NCBI GenBank assembly: GCA_051880475.1
Contig: JBJEOA010000059.1
Span: 27,501-91,500, forward strand
Direction: 5' to 3'
DNA from: JAUUSJ01 sp051880475
GTDB lineage: Bacteria > Bacillota > Clostridia > Lachnospirales > Lachnospiraceae
Length of the DNA stretch: 64,000 nucleotides
Shown: positions 26,834 to 35,656 of the stretch, piece after piece
Layout of the letters: the number at the start of each line of letters is the position of its first letter
How positions within the stretch are numbered: the stretch's first letter is position 1
Translations under genes and position numbers: made by a program
The notes under the pieces: model-generated
Told to the model about the DNA's origin: nothing
Databases searched by the model: none
The model's input: the letters and a program-made list of their open reading frames with translations, nothing else

Positions 26834-29800
26834 TTAAAATTGTTTTTCTTCTAAAGCAAATCGTATCGTAGTTAAATCAACCTCTGCCTTTTCCTGAAAC
26901 TCTTTAAGAATTTCCAAAGCTCTTATTTTAACACGGTTAAGCAATGGCGTCTGTCGACTCTCATTAGAAATTTCTTTCTCTGCTTCTACATTTTCAGGGT
27001 AAATTCCATATTTTTCTAATTGTTCACAGACATGATTCATCGTCTGCTCCATATCACTAAAAAACTCACTTCCCCTAATTCGGATAAACCGCCATCCAAT
27101 TCTCTCTAGTATCGTCTGTCTTTCCATATCTGCACGAATCTTGGCCTCACTGCTATGATATCTCTCACCGTCACACTCGATGGCAATTTTTCTCTCTCTA
27201 TAAATTGCCACAATATCTAATCGGTAAGCCCCAACACTCCACTGCTGCTCGATATGGTATCCTCTAGCTGCCAACGCTTTCGCCACCTCCTCCTCAAAAG
27301 GAGATTCCGCCCTTTTTTCTATCTTATCCACAACTTGCAAAAAAGCTTCTGGATTTGTGGCATAATCAAGCAATGTTTTCCTGATATCTCCTGGCTTTAA
27401 ATCATTTGAGGCATCTAGCGAATTCACAACCCAAAGCTGATCTCTTGCTCGGCTTGTGGCGACATTATAGCGTTTTCTCATAGAGTCTTCCACACCATAT
27501 CCTTGCAAAGATAATGGTCCTTCCTCCTGTCTACTATCTACCATACTTAAGAAAATAACGTCTCTCTCATCTCCCTGAAAATTTGACGCATTTCCACATA
27601 AAAGTTTTCTTTTCTCAATTTCCTTAGTATCTATATGTTTAAAAATAAGAGACTGAATTTTCTTTGCCTGCAAATCCCCAAGCAGCGAAATAACCCCAAA
27701 GGTTTTTCCCTCATATTCTGGCTGTTCCATACATGCCATCAAGAGTGCCACAATATGATTTGCCTCCTCGGTATTTTCCTTTAAACGCCCATTTCTCTCT
27801 CCGTCTTCTACTCGGTAATTCACAACTGCTGGGAACAAATTAGAACTGCTCGCATCTCGAAGAGGCTTAATTTTATAATCATACGATAATTTATTGCTAA
27901 ATCCAATAATTTCTGGCACACATCGAAAATGTTCTCGAAGCATTAGAGATTGAAACGTCGTAGCCGCAATATCGTAAAGAGAAGTTTTTATATTATATAA
28001 ATGAGAATTTGGTATCACATCACTTAAATATATTTGCTCTAAATAAGTCATTTTGTCTATGTCAATCCCAATTCCCATTGGACTTACCTGCCTATCATCT
28101 CCTACAATAATGAGTTTTCTTGCCATATAGGTAATTGCAAGAGAAGAGAGATCCGATTGACTCGCCTCATCCACAATAATAACATCAAAGCGATTTACTC
28201 TAGGATCTAAGCTCTCAAGTGCCCGATTCATCGTCATAATCCAACCCGGCACAGCTTCTTGACATTTTGCCATCAGTTTTCTAGCCTTCGCCTTAAGTCT
28301 TGGTGCATTCTTTCCTGTGCCTTTTCCAATCTTTTTCACAGTCTGCTTCCAGCCTTGCAAAGCCTGCTTCATATCAATATCACATTCTGTTTTTCTCAAT
28401 AAATGATACCACGCACAAATTTCCGCATATTTTGCTGTTGCTTCCCTATATTTTTTGCTAAGCATAATACTCTCTTCTTGCAGTTCTCTAAATGGATTGT
28501 TCACAATCTCAGCAATAATTTCTGCATACTGTTTCCATTTCCATGCATCCTCAATATTACTAGGCACAATACTTTGTCCGTGGATTCCCTCTCTATCTTC
28601 AATCGCCTCTGCCCATTTTGGTGCAACTTTAGCAATCTTTGCAAGTATCTCTTCTCTTTCTTTTTTCAAACTATATTTTTCATAAATTTCCTCTAATTTT
28701 ACAAAATTTTTTGTATATTTCAAAATATCTTCTTCTTTGATTGCCTCGACAAGATTTCTACAAATCTCTGAGCCGATACGTTTTTTCTCCTGCAAAATAA
28801 ACTTATTTCTCTCAAGTTTTCTCTCCTCCTTTTGCATATCAATGCCTAATTGACATGCCTTACTTATAAAAGGAATAATATTTTTTGCGGCCGTCAAAAT
28901 TTTATTCATTTCTTCCAATTCAGAATCTAATGTCGTAATATTAAAAATCGTATCAACTGGTAAATTTGCATTCTCCATCTTTTGTACTAAATTAGAGTAA
29001 TCTGTCTCATACCAGGAAAGATAATATTCCATTTCTGGAATCCATTTACTTGCAATTCTCTCTGGCTCCAAAGTGTCAAGGGAAAAGAAATCTGGCACCT
29101 GATGCAGCATAAAGAGCTCATTCCAGTATCTCGCACACTGCTCTCTCTCTTTTTCAACCTTAATACTGTTTAAAACAATGTTACAGTCACTATCGGATTG
29201 AATTTTATTTCCATTAATCTTAATCTCATCCAAAACGATATGAAAATTCCGATTAAACAATAAATCAAGGCCTGATACCTTCCTCTTTCTTTCAAAAACT
29301 TCCCTTAATTTCTCAAGAATTGGTATATATTCCTCTTTATGGTCTTCATGTTCAAAATAAATCACCTTGCCAAACTGCTCTGCAACGAGATTCTCCGCCA
29401 AATTACATGTCGCCTTAATCTGCTCAATCAATCTCTCCCAACGCTTCTTATAAGTTGTTCCCTTTCTTCCGTCCACAGCAGCATATTTCATCCACTCCTC
29501 AATCTGACCAAATTTTTGCATCTGCTCATTTAGATCATCTAAATTTTCCTGACTTGGAAGTTCCACACAAAAACCCGCAAATTCTGTCTCAAAGCATAAT
29601 TGATTTCCTTCGTCTTTTCTCGTAATTTTCCACTCTCTTTGAATCTCTAACTCCTCTAGCTGACGCTCTATTTCCCGTCTCCTGACAAAACATTTTTCAA
29701 ACTCAACTGGAGAAATTAGCTCACTAGACCTTGGCAACTCACAGAGCAGCTCCTTTTCATCCAAATAGCTCAATTTTTCATTACTTCTATAAAGACTAGA

Positions 29801-31636
29801 TAACTCCTCAAAACTTACCGGAAATGGACTGTACATCCTGATATCTCCTGGAATATAAGATAGATCCTCTCTATGCTCCGCCACAAATTTAGCAGCTTTA
29901 GACACCTCAATTGCTTCTCCATCTAAAACAATTTCTTTATATTCCTCGTGAATCGTCTTAAATATTTTCTTTCTCACATTAGCTAAATCATCTATGACCT
30001 GCTTTCTCTCTATAGCTACTCTCTCTTTTTCTTGTTCCAGCTCAAAGGAAGTATATTTTGACATATAATCTGTAATTGCATCGATAGACTTTTCCATATC
30101 TTCATTCGAGTCATCTAATACAGACACACAAAGAGCCTCAAGTCCACTCGCCACCTTATCCTTTAAAACATTTAACGCCTTTTTTGTATGACTTGTCACC
30201 AAAATCGTCTTTCCCTGCGCAAGAAAATGTCCCATCAAATTGGCGATTGTATGAGTCTTTCCAGTTCCCGGAGGTCCCTGCACCAAAACGGCATTATAAA
30301 GTTCCATTCTTCTCGCAATTTCCAACTGTTCTTTATTTGCCTCTTTTGAAAGTAAAATATCAATACTCTCTCCCCCAACTGCGGCAAGCTGTTCTTCCAA
30401 ACTCTCCTCTTTTTTATCTGCTAAAAGAGCAATCTTTCCACCACTTACAATATCTGATAAATGAGATGGCACTTCCCTAATATCTTCCAAATTTTGGATG
30501 ATTTGTTCAACCGCCTTTCTCGTTCCATCTACTCTCTTCCTGACAATAAAAGTCGGATTCCAGTAAACAAGAAAACGATTCTCTTTTTTCCAGTTTTTAG
30601 TCTCCCCTTCCATCGAAAATAAACTCTCTGCCGAGAGCTGGTGAGAAAATCTTTGCAAAAACTGCGGCGTATTCCTCCTATCTAGAGGATGATAATCATT
30701 TTCCTCTAAATCATCTATCGACATCGAAACGGCATTCCAATTTATTGCATCCATCTCTTGGAGTGCCGTGGCATAAATTTCCGATTCCACATCTGTATCT
30801 TCGATACAAATGATATTTTCCTTGGCATAAAACACTGTTTTCACGCGACGGGTAAGAATTGGATAATTTATTTCCTTCCTTTCACTATCTCTTAAAAATC
30901 CATTTGAAATAACCATTTCCAATGTCTGTGCATCTCGCTCTAACTCAATATGCAGCTGATATAATTTTGTAAAAAATTTTCTCGTCTCGTCAATGACAAT
31001 CTGTTTTTTCACCCACTCTTCCCGCTCTCTAATCCAAGTCACATAGGAATTGACACGATTACTATTTTCCAAGAAAAATTCTATTATCTCTGTCTCTTCT
31101 TTTGCCTGCTCTTGCTTTTCTTTCTTCTTATCATTATCACTCCCACTTTTTTCATCTAAGAGAAGATCTAGCGTAATAATTCCCGTATCTTCCTCGAGTT
31201 CTTCTGGTTCCTCAAGTTCTTCCATCTTCTCTAAAATTTCTCCTGTATTTTTATTCTTCTTCATCGCCTGATAACAGGTAATTCCATTTTCAAAAGCATC
31301 CCATCCATCTAAAATCCACTCTCTAATCTCTTCGTCTGGCTCAGGACAGGGCATAAATTCTGGCTTATGCACACGAAGCAAAACTCTGTCAAAATCAATT
31401 ACATCCTCATCCATACGGTCTCGATAAAACACCTTAATATTTTCTTCATCCTTTGGAATATCAAAGAGCGAACACGACCAGTTATAATCCTTAATATTTA
31501 ATACATTTTTTTGTCTAAGAGCTGTGACATCGCGAATATATTTATATAGAGCAATTACCTTATCTAAACTGTCGCTTTTGTTTTTCTTCTGAAGTTCTTG
31601 ATTCTGGTTATATTCATCATAACTAGTTTTTTCCAT
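26834..31636 (-). CDS. Large superfamily 1 helicase with C-terminal nuclease-like domain
   Basis: A 1600-residue protein, possibly a nucleic-acid defence or repair enzyme. Walker A (QGPPGTGKTHTIANL) is near residue 453, followed by TSHTKKALNVL. Walker B (IIVDEASQSD) is near 1157, then GDDRQVSPMG, and RARDQLWVV near the end of the helicase core, the Upf1/Dna2-like SF1 layout. Residues about 1445-1540 carry a DUF559/Vsr-like PD-(D/E)XK pattern (YRLDIVAIY, then IAIECDGERYH). The long insert between helicase motifs is helical. The ATG at 31636 follows TAGGAGA by 7 bases. It is monocistronic and divergent from the alarmone synthetase. Confidence 0.8.
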   Translation of the reverse strand: MEKTSYDEYNQNQELQKKNKSDSLDKVIALYKYIRDVTALRQKNVLNIKDYNWSCSLFDIPKDEENIKVFYRDRMDEDVIDFDRVLLRVHKPEFMPCPEPDEEIREWILDGWDAFENGITCYQAMKKNKNTGEILEKMEELEEPEELEEDTGIITLDLLLDEKSGSDNDKKKEKQEQAKEETEIIEFFLENSNRVNSYVTWIREREEWVKKQIVIDETRKFFTKLYQLHIELERDAQTLEMVISNGFLRDSERKEINYPILTRRVKTVFYAKENIICIEDTDVESEIYATALQEMDAINWNAVSMSIDDLEENDYHPLDRRNTPQFLQRFSHQLSAESLFSMEGETKNWKKENRFLVYWNPTFIVRKRVDGTRKAVEQIIQNLEDIREVPSHLSDIVSGGKIALLADKKEESLEEQLAAVGGESIDILLSKEANKEQLEIARRMELYNAVLVQGPPGTGKTHTIANLMGHFLAQGKTILVTSHTKKALNVLKDKVASGLEALCVSVLDDSNEDMEKSIDAITDYMSKYTSFELEQEKERVAIERKQVIDDLANVRKKIFKTIHEEYKEIVLDGEAIEVSKAAKFVAEHREDLSYIPGDIRMYSPFPVSFEELSSLYRSNEKLSYLDEKELLCELPRSSELISPVEFEKCFVRRREIERQLEELEIQREWKITRKDEGNQLCFETEFAGFCVELPSQENLDDLNEQMQKFGQIEEWMKYAAVDGRKGTTYKKRWERLIEQIKATCNLAENLVAEQFGKVIYFEHEDHKEEYIPILEKLREVFERKRKVSGLDLLFNRNFHIVLDEIKINGNKIQSDSDCNIVLNSIKVEKEREQCARYWNELFMLHQVPDFFSLDTLEPERIASKWIPEMEYYLSWYETDYSNLVQKMENANLPVDTIFNITTLDSELEEMNKILTAAKNIIPFISKACQLGIDMQKEERKLERNKFILQEKKRIGSEICRNLVEAIKEEDILKYTKNFVKLEEIYEKYSLKKEREEILAKIAKVAPKWAEAIEDREGIHGQSIVPSNIEDAWKWKQYAEIIAEIVNNPFRELQEESIMLSKKYREATAKYAEICAWYHLLRKTECDIDMKQALQGWKQTVKKIGKGTGKNAPRLKAKARKLMAKCQEAVPGWIMTMNRALESLDPRVNRFDVIIVDEASQSDLSSLAITYMARKLIIVGDDRQVSPMGIGIDIDKMTYLEQIYLSDVIPNSHLYNIKTSLYDIAATTFQSLMLREHFRCVPEIIGFSNKLSYDYKIKPLRDASSSNLFPAVVNYRVEDGERNGRLKENTEEANHIVALLMACMEQPEYEGKTFGVISLLGDLQAKKIQSLIFKHIDTKEIEKRKLLCGNASNFQGDERDVIFLSMVDSRQEEGPLSLQGYGVEDSMRKRYNVATSRARDQLWVVNSLDASNDLKPGDIRKTLLDYATNPEAFLQVVDKIEKRAESPFEEEVAKALAARGYHIEQQWSVGAYRLDIVAIYRERKIAIECDGERYHSSEAKIRADMERQTILERIGWRFIRIRGSEFFSDMEQTMNHVCEQLEKYGIYPENVEAEKEISNESRQTPLLNRVKIRALEILKEFQEKAEVDLTTIRFALEEKQF

Positions 31637-31750
31637 TATATATCTCCTAAAGTTCAACTACTATTTTTTTATACTTATTCTATCCTTTTCCTATTTTTCT
31701 TTCAACTATCTTTTTCAAAAACGGCACTATATTATCCATTAAACTTAAGG

Positions 31751-31778
31751 TTCCAATTTTCAAAAAATATGCTATAAT
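31751..31778 (+). promoter_or_regulatory. Candidate promoter of the alarmone synthetase gene
   Basis: TATAAT at 31773-31778 is a consensus -10 box. The -35 (TTCCAA, 16 bases upstream) is weak. Confidence 0.35.
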
Positions 31779-31844
31779 AAAAATAAAAATAGCCATTCTT
31801 ACCGCTTAATATCGGAAAAGAATGTGGTAAAGGAGGAATTGTGT

Positions 31845-32465
31845 ATGAAATTACCAGATATAAGAGATGTCATGCTCGAATATAAGGGAATGCTGCTTTT
31901 GTATCGGTCAGCTTTAAAGCAGATGAAAACAAAACTAGAAATATTAGGAGATGAATATCAGTTTTCACATGGATCTAATCCGATGAAACAGATAAAATCG
32001 AGAATCAAGACTGAAGAAAGCATTATCCGCAAACTCCAGAGAAAAGGCAAAGATATTACTGTAGACAATATTAATCTCTATATTGAAGATATCGCTGGAA
32101 TCCGTATTCTCTGTGAATTTACGCCAGATGTCTATCGGATTGTAGATTTAATCACCTCTCAAAAGGATGTAGAAGTACTAAAAACAAAAGATTATTTTCA
32201 AGATCCAAAACCAAACGGATATAAGAGTTATCATTTATTAGTGACGATTCCCGTTTCTTTATCCGATCGAACCGTACTGACCAAAATAGAAATACAAATT
32301 CAAACTGCGATGATGGATTTCTGGTCTTCACTGGAAGAAAAAACTTACTACAAATATAATGGACAAGTTCCAGAATATATGCATAAAGATTTGAGGGAAT
32401 GCTCCAAGATGATAAGCTATCTAGACAGCAAACTTTTTCAGATTAAAGAAGAAACAGAAAAATAA
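31845..32465 (+). CDS. Small alarmone synthetase (GTP pyrophosphokinase)
   Basis: A stand-alone RelA/SpoT-type synthetase that would make (p)ppGpp from ATP and GDP/GTP. The 206-residue protein lacks the HD hydrolase and TGS/ACT domains. It has the synthetase motifs DNINLYIEDIAGIRILC, NGYKSYHLLV and EIQIQTAMMDFWSSLEEKTYYK. This is the YjbM/RelQ-like type rather than full-length Rel. The ATG at 31845 has AAAGGAGG 8 bases upstream; a GTG further up is less likely. It is a single-gene unit with a strong terminator. Confidence 0.9.
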   Translation: MKLPDIRDVMLEYKGMLLLYRSALKQMKTKLEILGDEYQFSHGSNPMKQIKSRIKTEESIIRKLQRKGKDITVDNINLYIEDIAGIRILCEFTPDVYRIVDLITSQKDVEVLKTKDYFQDPKPNGYKSYHLLVTIPVSLSDRTVLTKIEIQIQTAMMDFWSSLEEKTYYKYNGQVPEYMHKDLRECSKMISYLDSKLFQIKEETEK

Positions 32466-32510
32466 ATAAAAAATAAAAGAAAATAAAAAAATGGAAGAAT
32501 AAAAGAATAA

Positions 32511-32556
32511 AAAAGACAGCTGTAAAATAAAATTTTATATTACAGCCGTCTTTTTT
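32511..32556. terminator. Bidirectional terminator between synthetase and transporter
   Basis: The arms AAAAGACAGCTGTAA and TTACAGCCGTCTTTT pair with one mismatch and are flanked by A- and T-runs. It serves convergent genes on both strands. Confidence 0.85.
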
Positions 32557-32561
32557 CATTA

Positions 32562-33791
32562 TTAAAATTTAATTTCTTTTCCTTCTTTTCTCCACTGGTG
32601 GAACTCTGCAGTAGCTGAGAGCAATACATCAGAAGAAGAATTAAGCGCAGTCTCTACAGAATCTTGTACAACACCAATAATAAATCCTACACCAACTACT
32701 TGCATGGAAATATCATCTGGAATTCCAAATAGAGAACAAGCCATCGGAATTAAAAGCAAGGAACCTCCAGCCACTCCAGATGCTCCACAAGCAGATAATG
32801 CTGACAAAACGCTCAAAATGATAGCCGTTCCAAAATCCACCTCAATCCCAAGCGTATGTGCCGCCGCCAATGCCATTACTGTAATAGTAATTGCTGCACC
32901 ATCCATATTGATGGTAGCTCCAAGCGGAATTGACACAGAATACGTATCTTTGTCAAGACCAAGCTCCTCGCAGAGTGCCATATTAATTGGAATATTCGCA
33001 GCTGAGCTTCTCGTAAAAAATGCAGTAATTGCACTTCGCTTTAAGCATTTAAATACAAGTGGAAATGGATTTTTCCCTGTCAATACATAAACCATAATCG
33101 GATTTGTCACAAGACTGATGAAAAACATACATCCGAGCAAAACTGCCAAAAGCTTTCCGTACTCGGAAAAGACAGATAATCCGCTTGTAGAAACAGTTGT
33201 ATATACAAGACCTAAAATACCAAATGGAGCAAGATTAATAATCCATGTTACCAACTGAGAGATGGCATTAGAAATATCCTCAAGTGTATTTTTTGTCGTC
33301 TCACTGGCACGTCGAAAAGCAATTCCAAGCAAAACAGCCCAAAATAAAATCGATAAATAAGTAGCATTAGATAAAGATGTAATCGGATTTGAGACAACCG
33401 TCAAAACCAGATTCTTTAAAACTTCCGCCACGCCACTTGGAGCATTCGTCTGTGTGGCTGCTTCTTTTAAAGTCAGCGTAACTGGAAATAACGTACTGGC
33501 AGCTACTGCGATAAAAGCCGCTAAAAAGGTACTAAACATGTACAAAATAATAACGGTCCGGATAATTCCTCCCTGTGTTTCCTTTGCGTGGCAAAGTGAG
33601 CTCATAACAAGAAAAAATACTAAGATTGGGGCAATTGCTTTTAACGCACCGACAAATAAATCGCCTAGTATTCCTATTCCTGTGGCGGAAGGCAGGAATA
33701 ACCCTAAAAGTACACCGCATATTAACCCCACTAAAATACGTTTTACGAGGCTAATATCCATCCATTTTTGAAATAAGTTTCCCATTTTCAT
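32562..33791 (-). CDS. sstT: Serine/threonine:sodium symporter (SstT-like)
   Basis: A dicarboxylate/amino-acid:cation symporter family membrane protein of about 409 residues with eight or more hydrophobic segments. Substrate-site motifs of the SstT branch are present: FTRSSAANIPINMALC (near 255), SIPLGATINMDGAAITITVMALAAA (given here in part as SIPLGATINMDGAA) and GASGVAGGSLLLIPMA. It probably imports serine and threonine with sodium. The start may be the ATG at 33785 rather than 33791, as it has better spacing from GAGAGG. It is a single-gene unit. Confidence 0.9.
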   Translation of the reverse strand: MKMGNLFQKWMDISLVKRILVGLICGVLLGLFLPSATGIGILGDLFVGALKAIAPILVFFLVMSSLCHAKETQGGIIRTVIILYMFSTFLAAFIAVAASTLFPVTLTLKEAATQTNAPSGVAEVLKNLVLTVVSNPITSLSNATYLSILFWAVLLGIAFRRASETTKNTLEDISNAISQLVTWIINLAPFGILGLVYTTVSTSGLSVFSEYGKLLAVLLGCMFFISLVTNPIMVYVLTGKNPFPLVFKCLKRSAITAFFTRSSAANIPINMALCEELGLDKDTYSVSIPLGATINMDGAAITITVMALAAAHTLGIEVDFGTAIILSVLSALSACGASGVAGGSLLLIPMACSLFGIPDDISMQVVGVGFIIGVVQDSVETALNSSSDVLLSATAEFHQWRKEGKEIKF

Positions 33792-34134
33792 TTCCTCTCT
33801 CTTAAGTTTATAGTTCTAGCAATGTTTCAAAAACATCGACGTTTTTATTATACCGTTACCGCCCTTTCTTTGCAAGCTATCAATTCTTTTTTCTTAATTT
33901 ATTGCTATAAAATCAGAAAATTATCCAACTGCTGCAATGCAATTGCTATCTTCCAGTTCTCGTTTTTTCAGCCTGCTTAAGCTCTCCCTGCCAGATATAT
34001 TCATTGAGATCAAGCTGTCATTTCTTTTCATCTACAAAACAAAAATCCACGGAATCTCGCCCAAATGCAAGAAAACCGCAGATTTTTTACTTTATCAATT
34101 GTCAAAGACAAGTTTATATCTCTCTACAACAGCA
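33792..34134. other. Gap without recognisable gene
   Basis: About 340 bases. The first 100 bases would hold the sstT promoter region. The remainder has no ribosome-binding site plus start of convincing quality; a plus-strand open stretch at 33937-34227 runs over the Rpn remnant and is judged a shadow. Confidence 0.5.
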
Positions 34135-34341
34135 TTACAGTCTAGCATAGTAATCTTGTCTATCCGTCATCGGTATTTTCAATACTTCCATCGCTTGCTC
34201 TGCTGTCAACTTGAATGTCTCCATTAAGTTTTTAATTGCTTTTATATTTGTCTCTAAAATGCCTTGTTCCATGCCTTGTCTCTCAACTAATTCACTCAAG
34301 TTACACATATTCTCCACCTCGCTCTCTATCTCGCTCGTCAT
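34135..34341 (-). pseudogene. C-terminal remnant of an Rpn-type PD-(D/E)XK nuclease/transposase
   Basis: The 68-residue frame matches only the tail of the Rpn (recombination-promoting nuclease / PD-(D/E)XK transposase) family: a segment like EIESEVENMCNLSE, then a short repeat and NLMETFKLTAEQAMEVLKIP. The nuclease domain is missing, and the LRAT gene begins to its 5' side only 21 bases away. The last 40 codons are almost the same as those of the gene at the right edge of the window (63885-64000), so at least two copies existed. Confidence 0.7.
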
Positions 34342-34362
34342 TCCAATTCCAAAATCAACTAA

Positions 34363-35649
34363 CTACTCTGATTTAGCTTCTTCATTCAACGACAAAGCTA
34401 ATCTTTCTTCTTTTGGCAAGGCAAAAGTTACTGAAGAATTAGACATAGAAGAATTGGACATAGAAGAACTCAACTGCAACATCTGATTTTGCACTGCATC
34501 TAGCATTCCCTGTGTAATCTTTCCAGTTTGTTCTATCACTTTTTCTTTACTAGAAATAAGACCATCTATGATTCTTAACTGCCGTTGTTCAACTGCTTCA
34601 ATTTGCATATTATAATGTTTTAACTGTAATTTTCTATCATCTTGTATTTGTTGAAAATAAATTTGATATGCTGGAGAATTTTCTTCATACTGCCCCAATA
34701 TATCTAGTAATGCTGGAAGTTTTTCCCGATTATATTTCTCATTATCTTCTTTTATTTTATTTCCCACTTCATTATAAAAACTTTCAATCTCCTTAATAAT
34801 CTGAATAGAGCCTTTTTCAATAATTTGCAAACGTTTTTCGGCAACATCATTCAATCTATCTTGCATATTTATAATTATCTGTGTCATTTCAGATAGTTCC
34901 TGCAGTTTTGCCTGCTCTAAAGCAAGCTGACTCTTTGTTTCAAGTTCAAGCATTTCTAAACGAGCTTGTTTCATAAGCTCAATTCGTTCCATTTCCATAT
35001 TAGCAAGACGAATTTTTGTTTCCGATTCAATTTCTGCAATTTTTACTTTATCTGGTTCGTAGGTAGTAGTAGTGCGACCACCACCTCCACTAGAACCACC
35101 ATCAAATAAACTTTTTAAAAATCCACCAATTGCTCCAAATAATCCCATCTCTTTTTCCTCCTCATTTGGCAATTTTCCCATGAAAACTCGCTCCACTTGC
35201 TGACTACGAAACCTACCTAGTGTACATACATTTGCAAAATGCTCACAATTATTAAATACTAAATGATATTTCTTATCTCCAATACAAGAACGTGCATAAG
35301 TCACAATCTGCTCAGGAGAATATAAGTCTTTAAATTCTTCTTCTGTATACTCTTTCACTTCCAGAATACCATCCTTTAGGAAATAAAGTAAATCAGATTT
35401 TAAAACTTCACATTTTGACCAATCAAGTACACTATCATTATCTCTTCCTGTAAAATGTATTACTTCATCATCTGATACATAAATACCATGATGAGCATAT
35501 AAACCTCCAATCCGTTTTACACGAATATGATCCCCTTTTTTCGGCGTCCTATTTTCCCATATTTCCTCTGTAAAATTAGCGTTGATTAGTTGCTCTTCAA
35601 AGTCAATATTTATTATTCGAGGATCCTCTATTATCCCATTCATCATCAT
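34363..35649 (-). CDS. LRAT-like papain-fold domain fused to a coiled coil
   Basis: A 428-residue protein. Residues about 30-160 look like an LRAT/NlpC-type papain fold: His in YAHHGIYV (near 51) and Cys in the hallmark NNCEHF (near 131). Residue 168 onward is a different module: MGLFGAIGGFLKSLF, an amphipathic helix, then a Gly/Thr linker and a long coiled coil (about 215-400). AGGAGG sits 8 bases before the internal ATG (35148), so the second module may also be made alone. It is coupled to the coiled-coil gene just upstream (7-base gap). LRAT-like proteins can act on lipids; the substrate here is unknown. Confidence 0.75.
   Translation of the reverse strand: MMMNGIIEDPRIINIDFEEQLINANFTEEIWENRTPKKGDHIRVKRIGGLYAHHGIYVSDDEVIHFTGRDNDSVLDWSKCEVLKSDLLYFLKDGILEVKEYTEEEFKDLYSPEQIVTYARSCIGDKKYHLVFNNCEHFANVCTLGRFRSQQVERVFMGKLPNEEEKEMGLFGAIGGFLKSLFDGGSSGGGGRTTTTYEPDKVKIAEIESETKIRLANMEMERIELMKQARLEMLELETKSQLALEQAKLQELSEMTQIIINMQDRLNDVAEKRLQIIEKGSIQIIKEIESFYNEVGNKIKEDNEKYNREKLPALLDILGQYEENSPAYQIYFQQIQDDRKLQLKHYNMQIEAVEQRQLRIIDGLISSKEKVIEQTGKITQGMLDAVQNQMLQLSSSMSNSSMSNSSVTFALPKEERLALSLNEEAKSE
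35148..35163 (-). promoter_or_regulatory. Strong internal ribosome-binding site and ATG within the LRAT gene
   Basis: GAGGAGG (35157-35163) is followed after 8 bases by an in-frame ATG (35146-35148) that begins MGLFGAIGG. Translation from here would give a 261-residue protein without the LRAT domain. Confidence 0.55.
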
Positions 35650-35656
35650 TTTCCCT

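Noticed and set aside
26834..31636. Naming the helicase-nuclease as a specific known defence system
   Set aside because: The visible motifs do not match one named system well enough, and it has no partner gene.
33937..34227. Plus-strand open stretch of 96 codons
   Set aside because: No ribosome-binding site; overlaps the clearly coding Rpn remnant on the other strand.
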